Below are positions 27,326-34,828 of a stretch of DNA of 51,024 nucleotides, in pieces. The DNA lies in assembly GCA_021774965.1 (NCBI GenBank), contig JAJFIL010000088.1:1-51024 (forward strand), read 5' to 3'. The DNA is from Alphaproteobacteria bacterium (lineage in GTDB: Bacteria > Pseudomonadota > Alphaproteobacteria > JAJFIK01). The number at the start of each line of letters is the position of its first letter. Position 1 is the first letter of the stretch. A program made the position numbers and the translations under genes. The notes below the pieces were generated by a model. That model saw nothing but the letters and a program-made list of their open reading frames with translations. It had not been told where the DNA came from and ran no database searches.

Positions 27326-27376
27326 GGCCTAGACGGCCGCTCCGCGTTTACTTTGCCGCGGCCTAGACGGCCGCTC
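27326..27376. repeat. 17-bp direct repeat copying the comM 3' end
   Basis: GGCCTAGACGGCCGCTC occurs exactly at 27326-27342 and 27360-27376. The second copy spans the comM stop codon (27363-27365). The first lies 17 nt downstream of the gene. It may be a slipped-strand duplication or part of a small repeat family. Confidence 0.8.
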
Positions 27377-28877
27377 GTTGGCGATAGGACAAGGCCTCGG
27401 CGATATGAGGACGGGCGATATGTTCCGCACCCTGAAGGTCTGCGAGTGTGCGTGCCACCCGCAACACCCGGTGATAGCCCCGCGCGGTGAGCTTTAAGGT
27501 TTCAGTAGCATCTTTCAAAAGAGCCAGCCCCGCCTCGTCCGGTGCAGCGATGGCATCCAGCACCTCGCCTTCCGCTTCGGTATTGGTGCGCAATCCAACG
27601 CCTAGTTTGGCAAAACGCGCCCGTTGCATCTCGCGCGCCCGGGCAATGCGCGAGGCCACCTCTGCCGAGCCTTCCGAAGGTGGCGGCAGGGTCAAATCTT
27701 CGGCGCTGACGGCGGGCACATCCACATGCAGGTCAATCCGGTCCAGCAAAGGCCCGGAGAGTTTCGCCTGATAGTCCGTCACACAGCGCGGCGCGCGGGA
27801 ACAGGCGCGGGAGGCGTCCCCAAAGAAACCACACCGACACGGATTCATCGCAGCGATCAATTGCACGCGGGAGGGATAGCGCACATGGGCATGAACGCGG
27901 GCCACCATGGTCTCTCCCGTCTCCAGCGGTTGACGAAGACTATCCAAAACTTGCCGGGAGAACTCCGGCATCTCATCCAGGAACAACACGCCTAAATGCG
28001 CAAGGGAGACTTCTCCCGGCTTGGCCAAGCGTCCGCCCCCCACCATCGCCGCCATAGAGGCCGAATGATGCGGATCGCGAAACGGTCTACGGCGGGAAAT
28101 GCGCCCATCGCTTAGCTGCCCCGCAATGGAGGCAATCATGGAGGTCTCAAGCGCCTCTTCCGCAGACAAGGGCGGCAGGATACCGGGCAATCTTGCAGCC
28201 AACATGGATTTGCCCGAACCGGGCGGGCCCACCATGAGTAGATTATGCCCGCCAGCAGCAGCAACTTCCAACGCGCGTTTGGCGCCCTCTTGGCCTTTGA
28301 TATCGGAAAGATCAGGCACCAGCACAGTGTCATCGGCCAATTGTGTTTCAGGCCGCGCCAAAAGCTGCGTGCCTTTAAGGTGATTGATCAGGGCAAGGAG
28401 GGTTGGGGCTGCTACCACCTCCACGTCCCCCACCCAGGCCGCTTCTGCACCGCAAGATTCGGGACAAATCAGCCCGCGCCCTTCTCCGCTGGCCCCGATG
28501 GCCGCAGGAAGCGCTCCGGCAACAGGCGCAAGCCTGCCGTCGAGACCTAATTCTCCGAAGGCGGAATAATTTGCCAGATCCTCAAGATCGATGGCCCCCA
28601 TGGCCCCCAAAATGCCCAGCGCAATGGGCAGGTCATAATGGCTGCCTTCCTTGGGCAAATCCGCCGGGGCAAGATTGACGGTGATCCGTTGAGGCGGCAA
28701 AGCCAGCCCCACGGCGGAAAGAGCAGCCCGCACCCGTTCACGAGACTCTGCAACGGCTTTATCCGGCAAGCCCACAACGGTAAAAGCCGGAATGCCGTTG
28801 GCCATCTGCACCTGCACCTCAACAGTGCGCGGCTCCACCCCCACAAAAGCAACCGTATGACAAATCGCAACTACCAT
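27363..28877 (-). CDS. comM: ComM / YifB-type AAA+ ATPase of the Mg-chelatase-like family
   Basis: ComM is a hexameric helicase that promotes branch migration when transformed DNA is integrated. The 504-residue protein has the N-terminal ChlI-like fold (VEVQVQMANGIPAFTVVGLPDKAV), a Walker A site in MVGPPGSGKSMLAARLPG, a Walker B site in VLFLDEMPEF, and the C-terminal Mg_chelatase_C domain ending RVARTLADLQGAEHI. Cys residues in NPCRCGFFGDASRACSRAP match the family's conserved Cys cluster. The start at 28877 fits the family N-terminus; an alternative is 28901. The stop of the upstream membrane gene overlaps it as ATGGTAG. Confidence 0.93.
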   Translation of the reverse strand: MVVAICHTVAFVGVEPRTVEVQVQMANGIPAFTVVGLPDKAVAESRERVRAALSAVGLALPPQRITVNLAPADLPKEGSHYDLPIALGILGAMGAIDLEDLANYSAFGELGLDGRLAPVAGALPAAIGASGEGRGLICPESCGAEAAWVGDVEVVAAPTLLALINHLKGTQLLARPETQLADDTVLVPDLSDIKGQEGAKRALEVAAAGGHNLLMVGPPGSGKSMLAARLPGILPPLSAEEALETSMIASIAGQLSDGRISRRRPFRDPHHSASMAAMVGGGRLAKPGEVSLAHLGVLFLDEMPEFSRQVLDSLRQPLETGETMVARVHAHVRYPSRVQLIAAMNPCRCGFFGDASRACSRAPRCVTDYQAKLSGPLLDRIDLHVDVPAVSAEDLTLPPPSEGSAEVASRIARAREMQRARFAKLGVGLRTNTEAEGEVLDAIAAPDEAGLALLKDATETLKLTARGYHRVLRVARTLADLQGAEHIARPHIAEALSYRQRAAV

Positions 28878-29170
28878 CCCGCGAGCGCGCGGGTGCGCCA
28901 TTGTTGGAGCCCGCGGTAAGCGCCGTAGAGGAGGCCGATGAAGAGGATGATCAGCGAGGAAAATGGGAGGTATGAATGAGCGAACCCAAGATTTAGTGGA
29001 ACCATGCAGTAGTCAAAAATATGGGAGCCGCCCGGTGGGCAAATCTCGTGCGCTCCAATAATGAAAGTCGGCAAGATAAGGCTCGTCGCCAATATGAGGA
29101 CAAACACAGCCAGCGTCGCGAATAACACGCCTCGCGAGTCCATCAGCCATATCAAGCGCACTGCGCTCAT
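28871..29170 (-). CDS. Unrecognised small membrane protein upstream of comM
   Basis: This 99-residue protein has two hydrophobic helices (about 14-35 and 68-88). The loop between them holds two Cys residues (EICPPGGSHIFDYCM). I use the start at 29170 (MSAVRLIWL) because GAGG lies 6 nt upstream; the frame extends to 29227. Its stop overlaps the comM start by 7 nt, so it may be the first gene of a comM transcript. Base composition is more AT-rich than comM. No family is recognised. Confidence 0.6.
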   Translation of the reverse strand: MSAVRLIWLMDSRGVLFATLAVFVLILATSLILPTFIIGAHEICPPGGSHIFDYCMVPLNLGFAHSYLPFSSLIILFIGLLYGAYRGLQQWRTRALAGW

Positions 29171-29274
29171 GCTTGCCTCATTCAATCGTCGCAACAACCA
29201 CAGGATTAGACTAGCGAGACAATGCACTTTTGGCTAGTCTGCAGGAGTTGTGAGTTACTCAAAGGATTGTTGGC

Positions 29275-29706
29275 ATGAGGCACAGACGGAATCTATCGCT
29301 CTGGCTTATATGCGCCATCCTTGCTTCTGCCAGCCCAGCTCGTGCAGCTGACACTTTTGAACCCCTACCGCACCCTGGAATCTTCGACACGTTCAGTCAT
29401 CAAGTTGAGGCTTGCTGGAACATCCCTGTGAGTGCTGCCCATGGCGAGCCCATGCTGGTTGATCTTCGCGTAGCCTTCACAATTGGTGGAATGCTTGACG
29501 GCGCCCCGCAAATCCTGGATCAGGACAGGTATGCAAGTGACGAACATTTCCGCACAAGCACAGATTCAGCCATTGAAGCAATTACGCGATGTCAGACCGA
29601 CACCCGCCCTGGGTTCGAGCGAACAGGCTATAGCCTCCCGCGCGAACACTATGACGAGTGGCAAACTCTTCGATTGACTTTCGATCCGGCAGACGTGCTC
29701 CCCTAA
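29275..29706 (+). CDS. Exported protein made of one TolA/TonB C-terminal-like domain
   Basis: This 143-residue protein begins with a signal peptide (cleavage expected after SPARA). The mature part reads like the C-terminal domain of alphaproteobacterial TolA. VEACWNIP is the first helix and its motif, LVDLRVAFTIGGML is a strand pair, HFRTSTDSAIEAITRCQ is the long helix, and WQTLRLTFDPADVLP is the last strand. Two Cys (in EACW and TRCQ) match a disulfide seen in that domain. The TolA membrane anchor and long coil are absent. It ends with its stop codon overlapping the end of the convergent SDR gene. Confidence 0.65.
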   Translation: MRHRRNLSLWLICAILASASPARAADTFEPLPHPGIFDTFSHQVEACWNIPVSAAHGEPMLVDLRVAFTIGGMLDGAPQILDQDRYASDEHFRTSTDSAIEAITRCQTDTRPGFERTGYSLPREHYDEWQTLRLTFDPADVLP

Positions 29707-30560
29707 TTCCCCAGCTTATTCAGACCCAACCTGCCTGCCAGGATCTTGTCCAGGCGGCGTTTCGACATCATGCGGGGGATGATCCAGTCCGTAAGGCGAT
29801 TAGGCACGATGGGGTAGCGGACTTTCGGGTTTGGCGTGGTGAGGGTGTGATGGACCAGCTCCCCCAGCTTTGAGGGCGCAAGCCCCTTGGGCCCGTTGGT
29901 CAGCATATAATTGAGCATTGCCTTGAGGGGGCCGAGATAATCCGTTTTCTCGTAAGGGGTGATGTCCACCTCTTCGGCCTTGTCCCAGATTGGCGTCGCC
30001 ACGGGGCCCGGCCCGATGACGATGACATCAATGCCATAGATCATCAGCTCCCGGCGTAACGTTTCGGACAAAGCTTCGAGCGCAAATTTGGACATGGAGT
30101 AGGGGCCCACGAAGGGCGCGGCATTTACGCCGGAGACGGAGGACATGTTGATGATGCGTCCGGGGTTTGCAACCGGCGGATTTGTAGCACCGAGCAGCGG
30201 CAGGAAGGCTTGCGTTACAATCACAGGGGCGATGGTGTTCACCTCCATCTGATAGCGCACCTCTTCGATGGGGATATGCATCATGGGTCCGGAAACCGCG
30301 ATGCCTGCGTTGTTCACCAGGCCTGCAAGGGTAGCATCCCCAATGGCTTGCTTGACCTGCGCGGCGCCAGCCTTCACCGCCGCTTCGTCGGTAACGTCAA
30401 AGATCAGCGGTGTGATCTTGTCCCCAAATTCAGCAGTCAGACTGTCGGCATCTTCTTGTTTGCGCACCGAACCAAAGACGTGAAAACCATTATCGGTGAG
30501 CGTCTTCACACTTGCCCGGCCAATGCCGGTGGAGGCACCGGTAACGACGACGTATTTCAT
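29703..30560 (-). CDS. Short-chain dehydrogenase/reductase
   Basis: This 285-residue classical SDR oxidoreductase has the NADP-binding TGASTGIGRAS at about 7-17, NNAGIAVSG in the middle, the catalytic Ser region INMSSVSG and the catalytic YSMSK. The segment after the Rossmann core (GPGPVATPIWDKAEE) resembles retinol-dehydrogenase-like SDRs, but the substrate is unknown. It lies 38 nt downstream of gshB on the same strand and may be read from the same transcript. Confidence 0.9.
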   Translation of the reverse strand: MKYVVVTGASTGIGRASVKTLTDNGFHVFGSVRKQEDADSLTAEFGDKITPLIFDVTDEAAVKAGAAQVKQAIGDATLAGLVNNAGIAVSGPMMHIPIEEVRYQMEVNTIAPVIVTQAFLPLLGATNPPVANPGRIINMSSVSGVNAAPFVGPYSMSKFALEALSETLRRELMIYGIDVIVIGPGPVATPIWDKAEEVDITPYEKTDYLGPLKAMLNYMLTNGPKGLAPSKLGELVHHTLTTPNPKVRYPIVPNRLTDWIIPRMMSKRRLDKILAGRLGLNKLGN

Positions 30561-30598
30561 CTCTCATTTCCTTCTTCGACGATTATTTTTGTTTGTTC

Positions 30599-31540
30599 TT
30601 ACGCAAGGCGCCCTTCGATGGCGTCCCAGATGAGGGCGGCGATGTCGGCGCCGCCGAAGTTCTTGATCTCACGGATACCGGTAGGGGATGTGACGTTGAT
30701 CTCCGTCATGTAATCGCCGATCACGTCAATGCCGGTAAAGATCAGCCCGCGGCGCTTGAGTTCCGGCCCGATGATCTCGCAAATTTCTTCTTCGCGCGCA
30801 GTGAGCTTGGTGGCCTCTGCCTTGCCGCCAACGTGAAGATTAGAGCGTGCTTCGCCGGATTGAGGCACCCGGTTAAGAGCGCCTGCAGGTTTGCCGTCCA
30901 CCAGGATAATGCGCTTGTCCCCCTGGCGAATGGCGGGCAGATAGGCCTGTGCCATCAAGGGCTCGCGCGTGCTGGCGGCAAACATTTCCAGCAGGGAGTT
31001 GAAGTTCTCATCCTGGGGGGTGACACGGAAAATGCCGGCCCCGCCGTTGCCATAAAGAGGTTTGAGGATGATGTCTTTGTGTTTGGCGCGGAAGGCCTTG
31101 ATTTCGTCTGTGTGCGACGTAATCAGCGTGGGCGGCATGAGGCCTTCGAATTGCGTGATGAACAATTTCTCCGGCGCATTGCGCACATGGAACGGATCGT
31201 TCACCACCAAGGTGTCCGGATGCACCATCTCCAAAATATGCGTAGTGGTGATATAGGCCATATCGAACGGCGGGTCCTGGCGCAGCAAGACCACATCAAG
31301 GTCTTTCAGATCAATGGTGACCGCTTCGCCCTTGGTAAAATGATTGCCCATTTCGTCTCTGACCTTAAGCGGATAGGCCAGTGCAGTGACGCGCCCATCA
31401 TGGAAGGTAAGGTGTTCGGGCAGGTAGGTATAAAGCTCCGCCCCGCGGGCCTGTGCTTCCAGCATGAGGGCAAAGGAGCTGTCTCCCTTGATATCGACAC
31501 CCTCAATAGGGTCCATCTGCACGGCAACTTTCAAAGACAT
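30599..31540 (-). CDS. gshB: Glutathione synthetase
   Basis: This 313-residue ATP-grasp enzyme joins gamma-glutamylcysteine and glycine to make glutathione. It starts [23 protein letters not shown]. It carries [34 protein letters not shown] (ATP-binding loop) and [24 protein letters not shown] at the end, all conserved in bacterial GshB. The length is normal. Neighbours rsmI, yraN, the BON lipoprotein and comM surround gshB in many alphaproteobacteria. Confidence 0.97.
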   Translation of the reverse strand: MSLKVAVQMDPIEGVDIKGDSSFALMLEAQARGAELYTYLPEHLTFHDGRVTALAYPLKVRDEMGNHFTKGEAVTIDLKDLDVVLLRQDPPFDMAYITTTHILEMVHPDTLVVNDPFHVRNAPEKLFITQFEGLMPPTLITSHTDEIKAFRAKHKDIILKPLYGNGGAGIFRVTPQDENFNSLLEMFAASTREPLMAQAYLPAIRQGDKRIILVDGKPAGALNRVPQSGEARSNLHVGGKAEATKLTAREEEICEIIGPELKRRGLIFTGIDVIGDYMTEINVTSPTGIREIKNFGGADIAALIWDAIEGRLA

Positions 31541-31593
31541 GGGGCAAGCTTTCTTTCGAGGAAGGGGCGTTGAGGGTCCTGGTTACGAGAGCC

Positions 31594-32454
31594 TTAGTTA
31601 AGCGTAATTTTGACCCGTGCAAGGGAGTGACTTGCCCGGGCGGCCCAATTTCCTTCAGGCTCGGCGGTAAGAATGGTTTCGAACTTGGCCTTGGCGGCCA
31701 TGGGCGAGCCGGTGCGGGCCAGAATAGTGCCTTGCTCAAACAAGATGGCAGCGTCACGGGGCCGGAGCACGCGCATGCGATCCAAAAGCTCAAGCCCCCG
31801 CGAGGTATCTCCATCACGCAAGGCATGTGCTTTCAGATTGCTCAGCAGGCGAATTAAAACCGAACGATCCGGCATGGGGGCAAGGTGTTCTTCTTCCAGC
31901 TTTGCGCCCGGTCCCATAAGGCGGCGCAGGATGGAATAAAGATCCGCTGGCTCCATAGCGCGCCCATTATCGAAAGGGTCCAGCATGGCCGCATCGGCAT
32001 CCCCCTCAACGCGCACCAGAAAATGACCGGGAAAAGCAATGCCATAGGCGGCCCAACCCGCCGCCCGCGCCGCATGAAGATATAAAATCCCCAAGGCCAC
32101 CGGCAGACCCACACGGCGATCGATCACATCCAGCATGTTGGCGTTTTCCGGCGCCTCGAAAACATCACCGTCGCCATTGTAAGCAAACTCCCCCGCGATC
32201 ACATCGCAGAGGGCCTTGCGCCGATCATGGGCATCGGGGCCGGGGCGTTTGTTGCGAATGGTGCGGGCAATGTCTGCCAGATGAGCGCGATAGGGCCCCA
32301 GGTCCGCCCCCCGCCGATCCAACGCGCCCAGCAACAAGCCGACCTCTGCCAGGTCCAGCACTTCGGCACCATCATTGCTGACGGCGGTGCCACTGCCAAG
32401 CTTGCCATTGCAGGCGGCCACAAGGGCATCGGTTATGGGATCGGCCAATGTCAT
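31594..32454 (-). CDS. SirB1-family transglutaminase-like/TPR protein
   Basis: This 286-residue protein belongs to the SirB1 family. The transglutaminase-like core shows RKALCDVIAGEFAYNGD and DRRVGLPVALGILYLHAARAAGW. IAFPGHFLVRVEG follows, with the conserved His. The C-terminal third is a TPR region (LEEEHLAPMPDRSVLIRLLSNLK). The catalytic Cys of true transglutaminases is not evident at the expected place, as in other SirB1 members, and the function is not established. It precedes gshB by 53 nt on the same strand. Confidence 0.85.
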   Translation of the reverse strand: MTLADPITDALVAACNGKLGSGTAVSNDGAEVLDLAEVGLLLGALDRRGADLGPYRAHLADIARTIRNKRPGPDAHDRRKALCDVIAGEFAYNGDGDVFEAPENANMLDVIDRRVGLPVALGILYLHAARAAGWAAYGIAFPGHFLVRVEGDADAAMLDPFDNGRAMEPADLYSILRRLMGPGAKLEEEHLAPMPDRSVLIRLLSNLKAHALRDGDTSRGLELLDRMRVLRPRDAAILFEQGTILARTGSPMAAKAKFETILTAEPEGNWAARASHSLARVKITLN

Positions 32455-32482
32455 GGCGCCCTAAATAGCATGAGGAGGCCTC

Positions 32483-32521
32483 AGAATGCGAGGGCCTGAA
32501 AATTCGGTGCTGTCGCATTCT
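32483..32521. repeat. 9-bp perfect inverted repeat (possible hairpin)
   Basis: AGAATGCGA (32483-32491) and TCGCATTCT (32513-32521) are perfect inverted copies with a 21-nt loop. They lie between the BON gene and the SirB1 gene. No T-run follows on either strand, so it is not a standard intrinsic terminator. Confidence 0.5.
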
Positions 32522-32532
32522 AAAGGCTGGGC

Positions 32533-32707
32533 GCTACGTGCCTTGCTCAAACATGGCGCGGCGATCTAGTCTATCTCACTCACGCCAGTGCACAAATGTG
32601 CACGGCTCCGTGGGGCGGCGCAGGGGCGCCGGGCTGCAGTCGCAGCCTTGGCTGGCAAATGATTGGCCCAAAGCTACGTGCCTTGCTCGAACATGGCGCG
32701 GCGATCT
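32533..32707. repeat. 35-bp direct repeat copying the 3' end of the BON lipoprotein gene
   Basis: Positions 32533-32567 and 32673-32707 agree at 34 of 35 bases. The right copy is the last 34 nt of the BON gene, including its stop codon, plus one adjacent base. The left copy lies in non-coding DNA 140 nt downstream. The spacer is GC-rich and holds no gene I recognise. Confidence 0.85.
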
Positions 32708-33258
32708 TCCTTGAGGCGCACGTGAGAGATCACCCGCTCAACCCCGCGCATGGTGCGAGCATGGCCTGTGGCCCGCTCCAACTCTTCTGCACTTTGGGCA
32801 ATGCCGAACAGATAGACGGTGCCGTCGATGGTCTCCACATGATAGTTCACGTGGCGAACGGCGCTGTCCCCCAGAAGGCGCCCACGCACCCGAGAGGAAA
32901 TCCACCGGTCGCGAGGCCGGAAAAGGCCCACTCCTTCATCGCTCACTTCAATCTCGTTGATGACCTCGCCCACGCCATCCGTCATCCAGGCAACACGGGC
33001 TGCTTCCACACGAATTTCAGGGGTCTCTACCCGGCCCGTCATCAACACACGCGCTTCGACCACTTCAAGTTCGATGTCGCGGTAATTCCCTTCTGAATTG
33101 TGGAAGAGATTGCGGCTGAGGCGCGTCTGGATGGAAAAATCATCAATCGCCCGCCCAGCAGATCGTTCCTGAGCTGGCACCACAAAGGGGGTGCAGGCGC
33201 TGGCTATGAGGCTTAACCCCAAGGTGGCCAACACGGCGAGTTTCTTCAAATTGGACAT
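32674..33258 (-). CDS. BON-domain outer-membrane lipoprotein
   Basis: This 194-residue lipoprotein has a signal peptide with lipobox IASAC (acylated C22) and two BON domains in tandem (about 40-110 and 115-185), as in the DolP (YraP) family. The second ends RATGHARTMRGVERVISHVRLKED, a typical BON end. DolP-type proteins help keep the outer membrane intact. The frame opens at 33339, but only the Met at 33258 leads straight into the signal peptide. Its neighbour yraN and rsmI upstream match the gene order known for this family. Confidence 0.88.
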   Translation of the reverse strand: MSNLKKLAVLATLGLSLIASACTPFVVPAQERSAGRAIDDFSIQTRLSRNLFHNSEGNYRDIELEVVEARVLMTGRVETPEIRVEAARVAWMTDGVGEVINEIEVSDEGVGLFRPRDRWISSRVRGRLLGDSAVRHVNYHVETIDGTVYLFGIAQSAEELERATGHARTMRGVERVISHVRLKEDRRAMFEQGT

Positions 33259-33368
33259 GACCTGATGCTCCCGAATTCCCGTAGCTGTTCCTTGCCGCCC
33301 GCTTGTTTCGCAAGCGCGCCTCCCCCACACGCCGGGCAAGAAGTATCCTTAAGAGAATGCTAATCAGG

Positions 33369-33385
33369 GTTAAGATGCTCTTAAC
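33369..33385. promoter_or_regulatory. Palindromic TTAA-N7-TTAA site (CtrA-type)
   Basis: GTTAAGATGCTCTTAAC is a perfect inverted repeat (7-bp arms, 3-nt centre). It also matches the TTAA-N7-TTAA arrangement of CtrA sites exactly. It lies 111 nt upstream of the BON lipoprotein start and just downstream of yraN. Two more TTAA blocks stand nearby (33349 and 33409). Regulation of the lipoprotein gene is inferred. Confidence 0.45.
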
Positions 33386-33492
33386 AAAAGACATTATGGT
33401 ATTCGGTTTTAAGGCTGCGACCGCAGCCCGGTGCTTATGCGCCGCCCTCACGGAGCCGTGCCCTTCAGGGCATTGGCGTGAGTGAAGGGTCT

Positions 33493-33870
33493 CTAACCCG
33501 CAGACTGCCACAGGTTTTCAAGGTGCCGGGGCAAGTGTCCAGGCGCGATGAGCACACCGTCAAAGCGCAAGGCACAGCTTGCTAAGTGAGGATTATTGGC
33601 AAGATAGGCCCCGGCGCCCGCCTCGATACGGGCCCGTTGGCGCTGGCCGATGGCCTCATCCAAGTCCTCTGCCTTACTGCGCTGTTTGACCTCTACAAAG
33701 GCAATGAGTTTCGGGGGGCCCAGCAAGGGTTTGGCTGCGATCAGGTCAATCTCTCCGCCGGAGCCTTGATAACGCCGGGCCAGAATGCGGTAGCCCTTGA
33801 GCATAAGCCAGAGTGCAGCAAGAGATTCTGCGCGCCTGCCTGCGGCCTCGCGTTGCTGGCGGTTCCCCAT
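33493..33870 (-). CDS. YraN/UPF0102 nuclease-like protein
   Basis: This small 125-residue protein has a restriction-endonuclease-like fold. The active-site pattern is visible as GSGGEIDLIAA followed by LIAFVEVKQR, the E-x-D ... E-V-K set of Holliday-junction-resolvase-type nucleases. Its cellular role is not settled. The start codon overlaps the rsmI stop by one base (TAATG), so the two are translationally coupled, as in many proteobacteria. Confidence 0.93.
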   Translation of the reverse strand: MGNRQQREAAGRRAESLAALWLMLKGYRILARRYQGSGGEIDLIAAKPLLGPPKLIAFVEVKQRSKAEDLDEAIGQRQRARIEAGAGAYLANNPHLASCALRFDGVLIAPGHLPRHLENLWQSAG

Positions 33871-34745
33871 TAGGTCTCACTCTTTGAGATCTCCAGCGCA
33901 CGCGCATAGAGCTCCCGCCGGGGACGACCGGTAATCTCTGCCACCTCGGCAGCTGCGTCCTTGACGGAGGATTTCTTCAAGGCCTGTGCCAGGGCGGCAT
34001 CTGTATCAAGTTCCGTATAAAGAGCATTTTCCGGAGGGCCAATCACCACCACGATCTCACCCTTTGGGGCACCTGCCTCCTCATAGTGCTGAGCAAGCTC
34101 TTCCAAGGTCCCCCGTCGGACTTCCTCGTGCAATTTGGTAATCTCCCGCGCAATCGCTGCCTCGCGTGCGCCCAATACTTGAGCTGCATCCGCCAGCAGG
34201 GCCGCCAATCTTGAGGGGCCCTCCAGCAAGACCAGAGAGGCGTGAGCGGATTTAAGCTCCTCCAGCGCCTTTTTGCGGGCACCGGATTTGGGCGGCAAGA
34301 AGCCAGCGAACAAAAAACGATCCGTCGCCAGCCCGGCAATGCTCAAAGCGGCAGCCACGCTGGAGGCTCCCGGCACGGCAAAGACCTCGCATCCTGCCTC
34401 ATGGGCTTCTGCAATAAGCTTGAACCCCGGGTCCGAGATCAACGGCGTGCCCGCATCAGAGACCAGCGCCACCTTCTCGCCTGCCGCCAGACGGGCCAGA
34501 ATCTGGGGCCGAACGCGGGGGCCATTGTGGTCGTGATAGGCGATAAGGGGCGTTTTTAGTCCATAGGCGCTCAAAAGCTTGGCGGTAACCCTTGTGTCTT
34601 CGCAGGCGATCACGTCACTTTGTTCAAGCACCCGCAGGGCGCGAAGCGTGATATCCTCAAGGTTTCCTATGGGTGTAGCCGTGACATATAGGCCAGGGAC
34701 AAGGGTTTTGCCGCGTCCAAATTCGCTGGGCCATTTACTCGCCAT
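33870..34745 (-). CDS. rsmI: 16S rRNA 2'-O-methyltransferase RsmI
   Basis: This 291-residue SAM-dependent enzyme methylates the ribose of C1402 in 16S rRNA. It shows GLYVTATPIGNLEDIT, CEDTRVTAKLLSAYG, the SAM-contacting VSDAGTPLISDPG and the AVPGASSVAAAL loop. The open frame runs back to 35210 but would overlap the divergent LppC gene. The ATG at 34745 (MASKWPSEFGRG) gives the usual length. The yraN gene follows with a one-base overlap. Confidence 0.95.
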   Translation of the reverse strand: MASKWPSEFGRGKTLVPGLYVTATPIGNLEDITLRALRVLEQSDVIACEDTRVTAKLLSAYGLKTPLIAYHDHNGPRVRPQILARLAAGEKVALVSDAGTPLISDPGFKLIAEAHEAGCEVFAVPGASSVAAALSIAGLATDRFLFAGFLPPKSGARKKALEELKSAHASLVLLEGPSRLAALLADAAQVLGAREAAIAREITKLHEEVRRGTLEELAQHYEEAGAPKGEIVVVIGPPENALYTELDTDAALAQALKKSSVKDAAAEVAEITGRPRRELYARALEISKSET

Positions 34746-34828
34746 ACTCTGCCCGTTACTCTTCTCAACTGGGCTGTTTTTGGCCCCCGTCTTGGTATTG
34801 TTAGCCGTAGTGGCTTTAGGAGGCTTTG

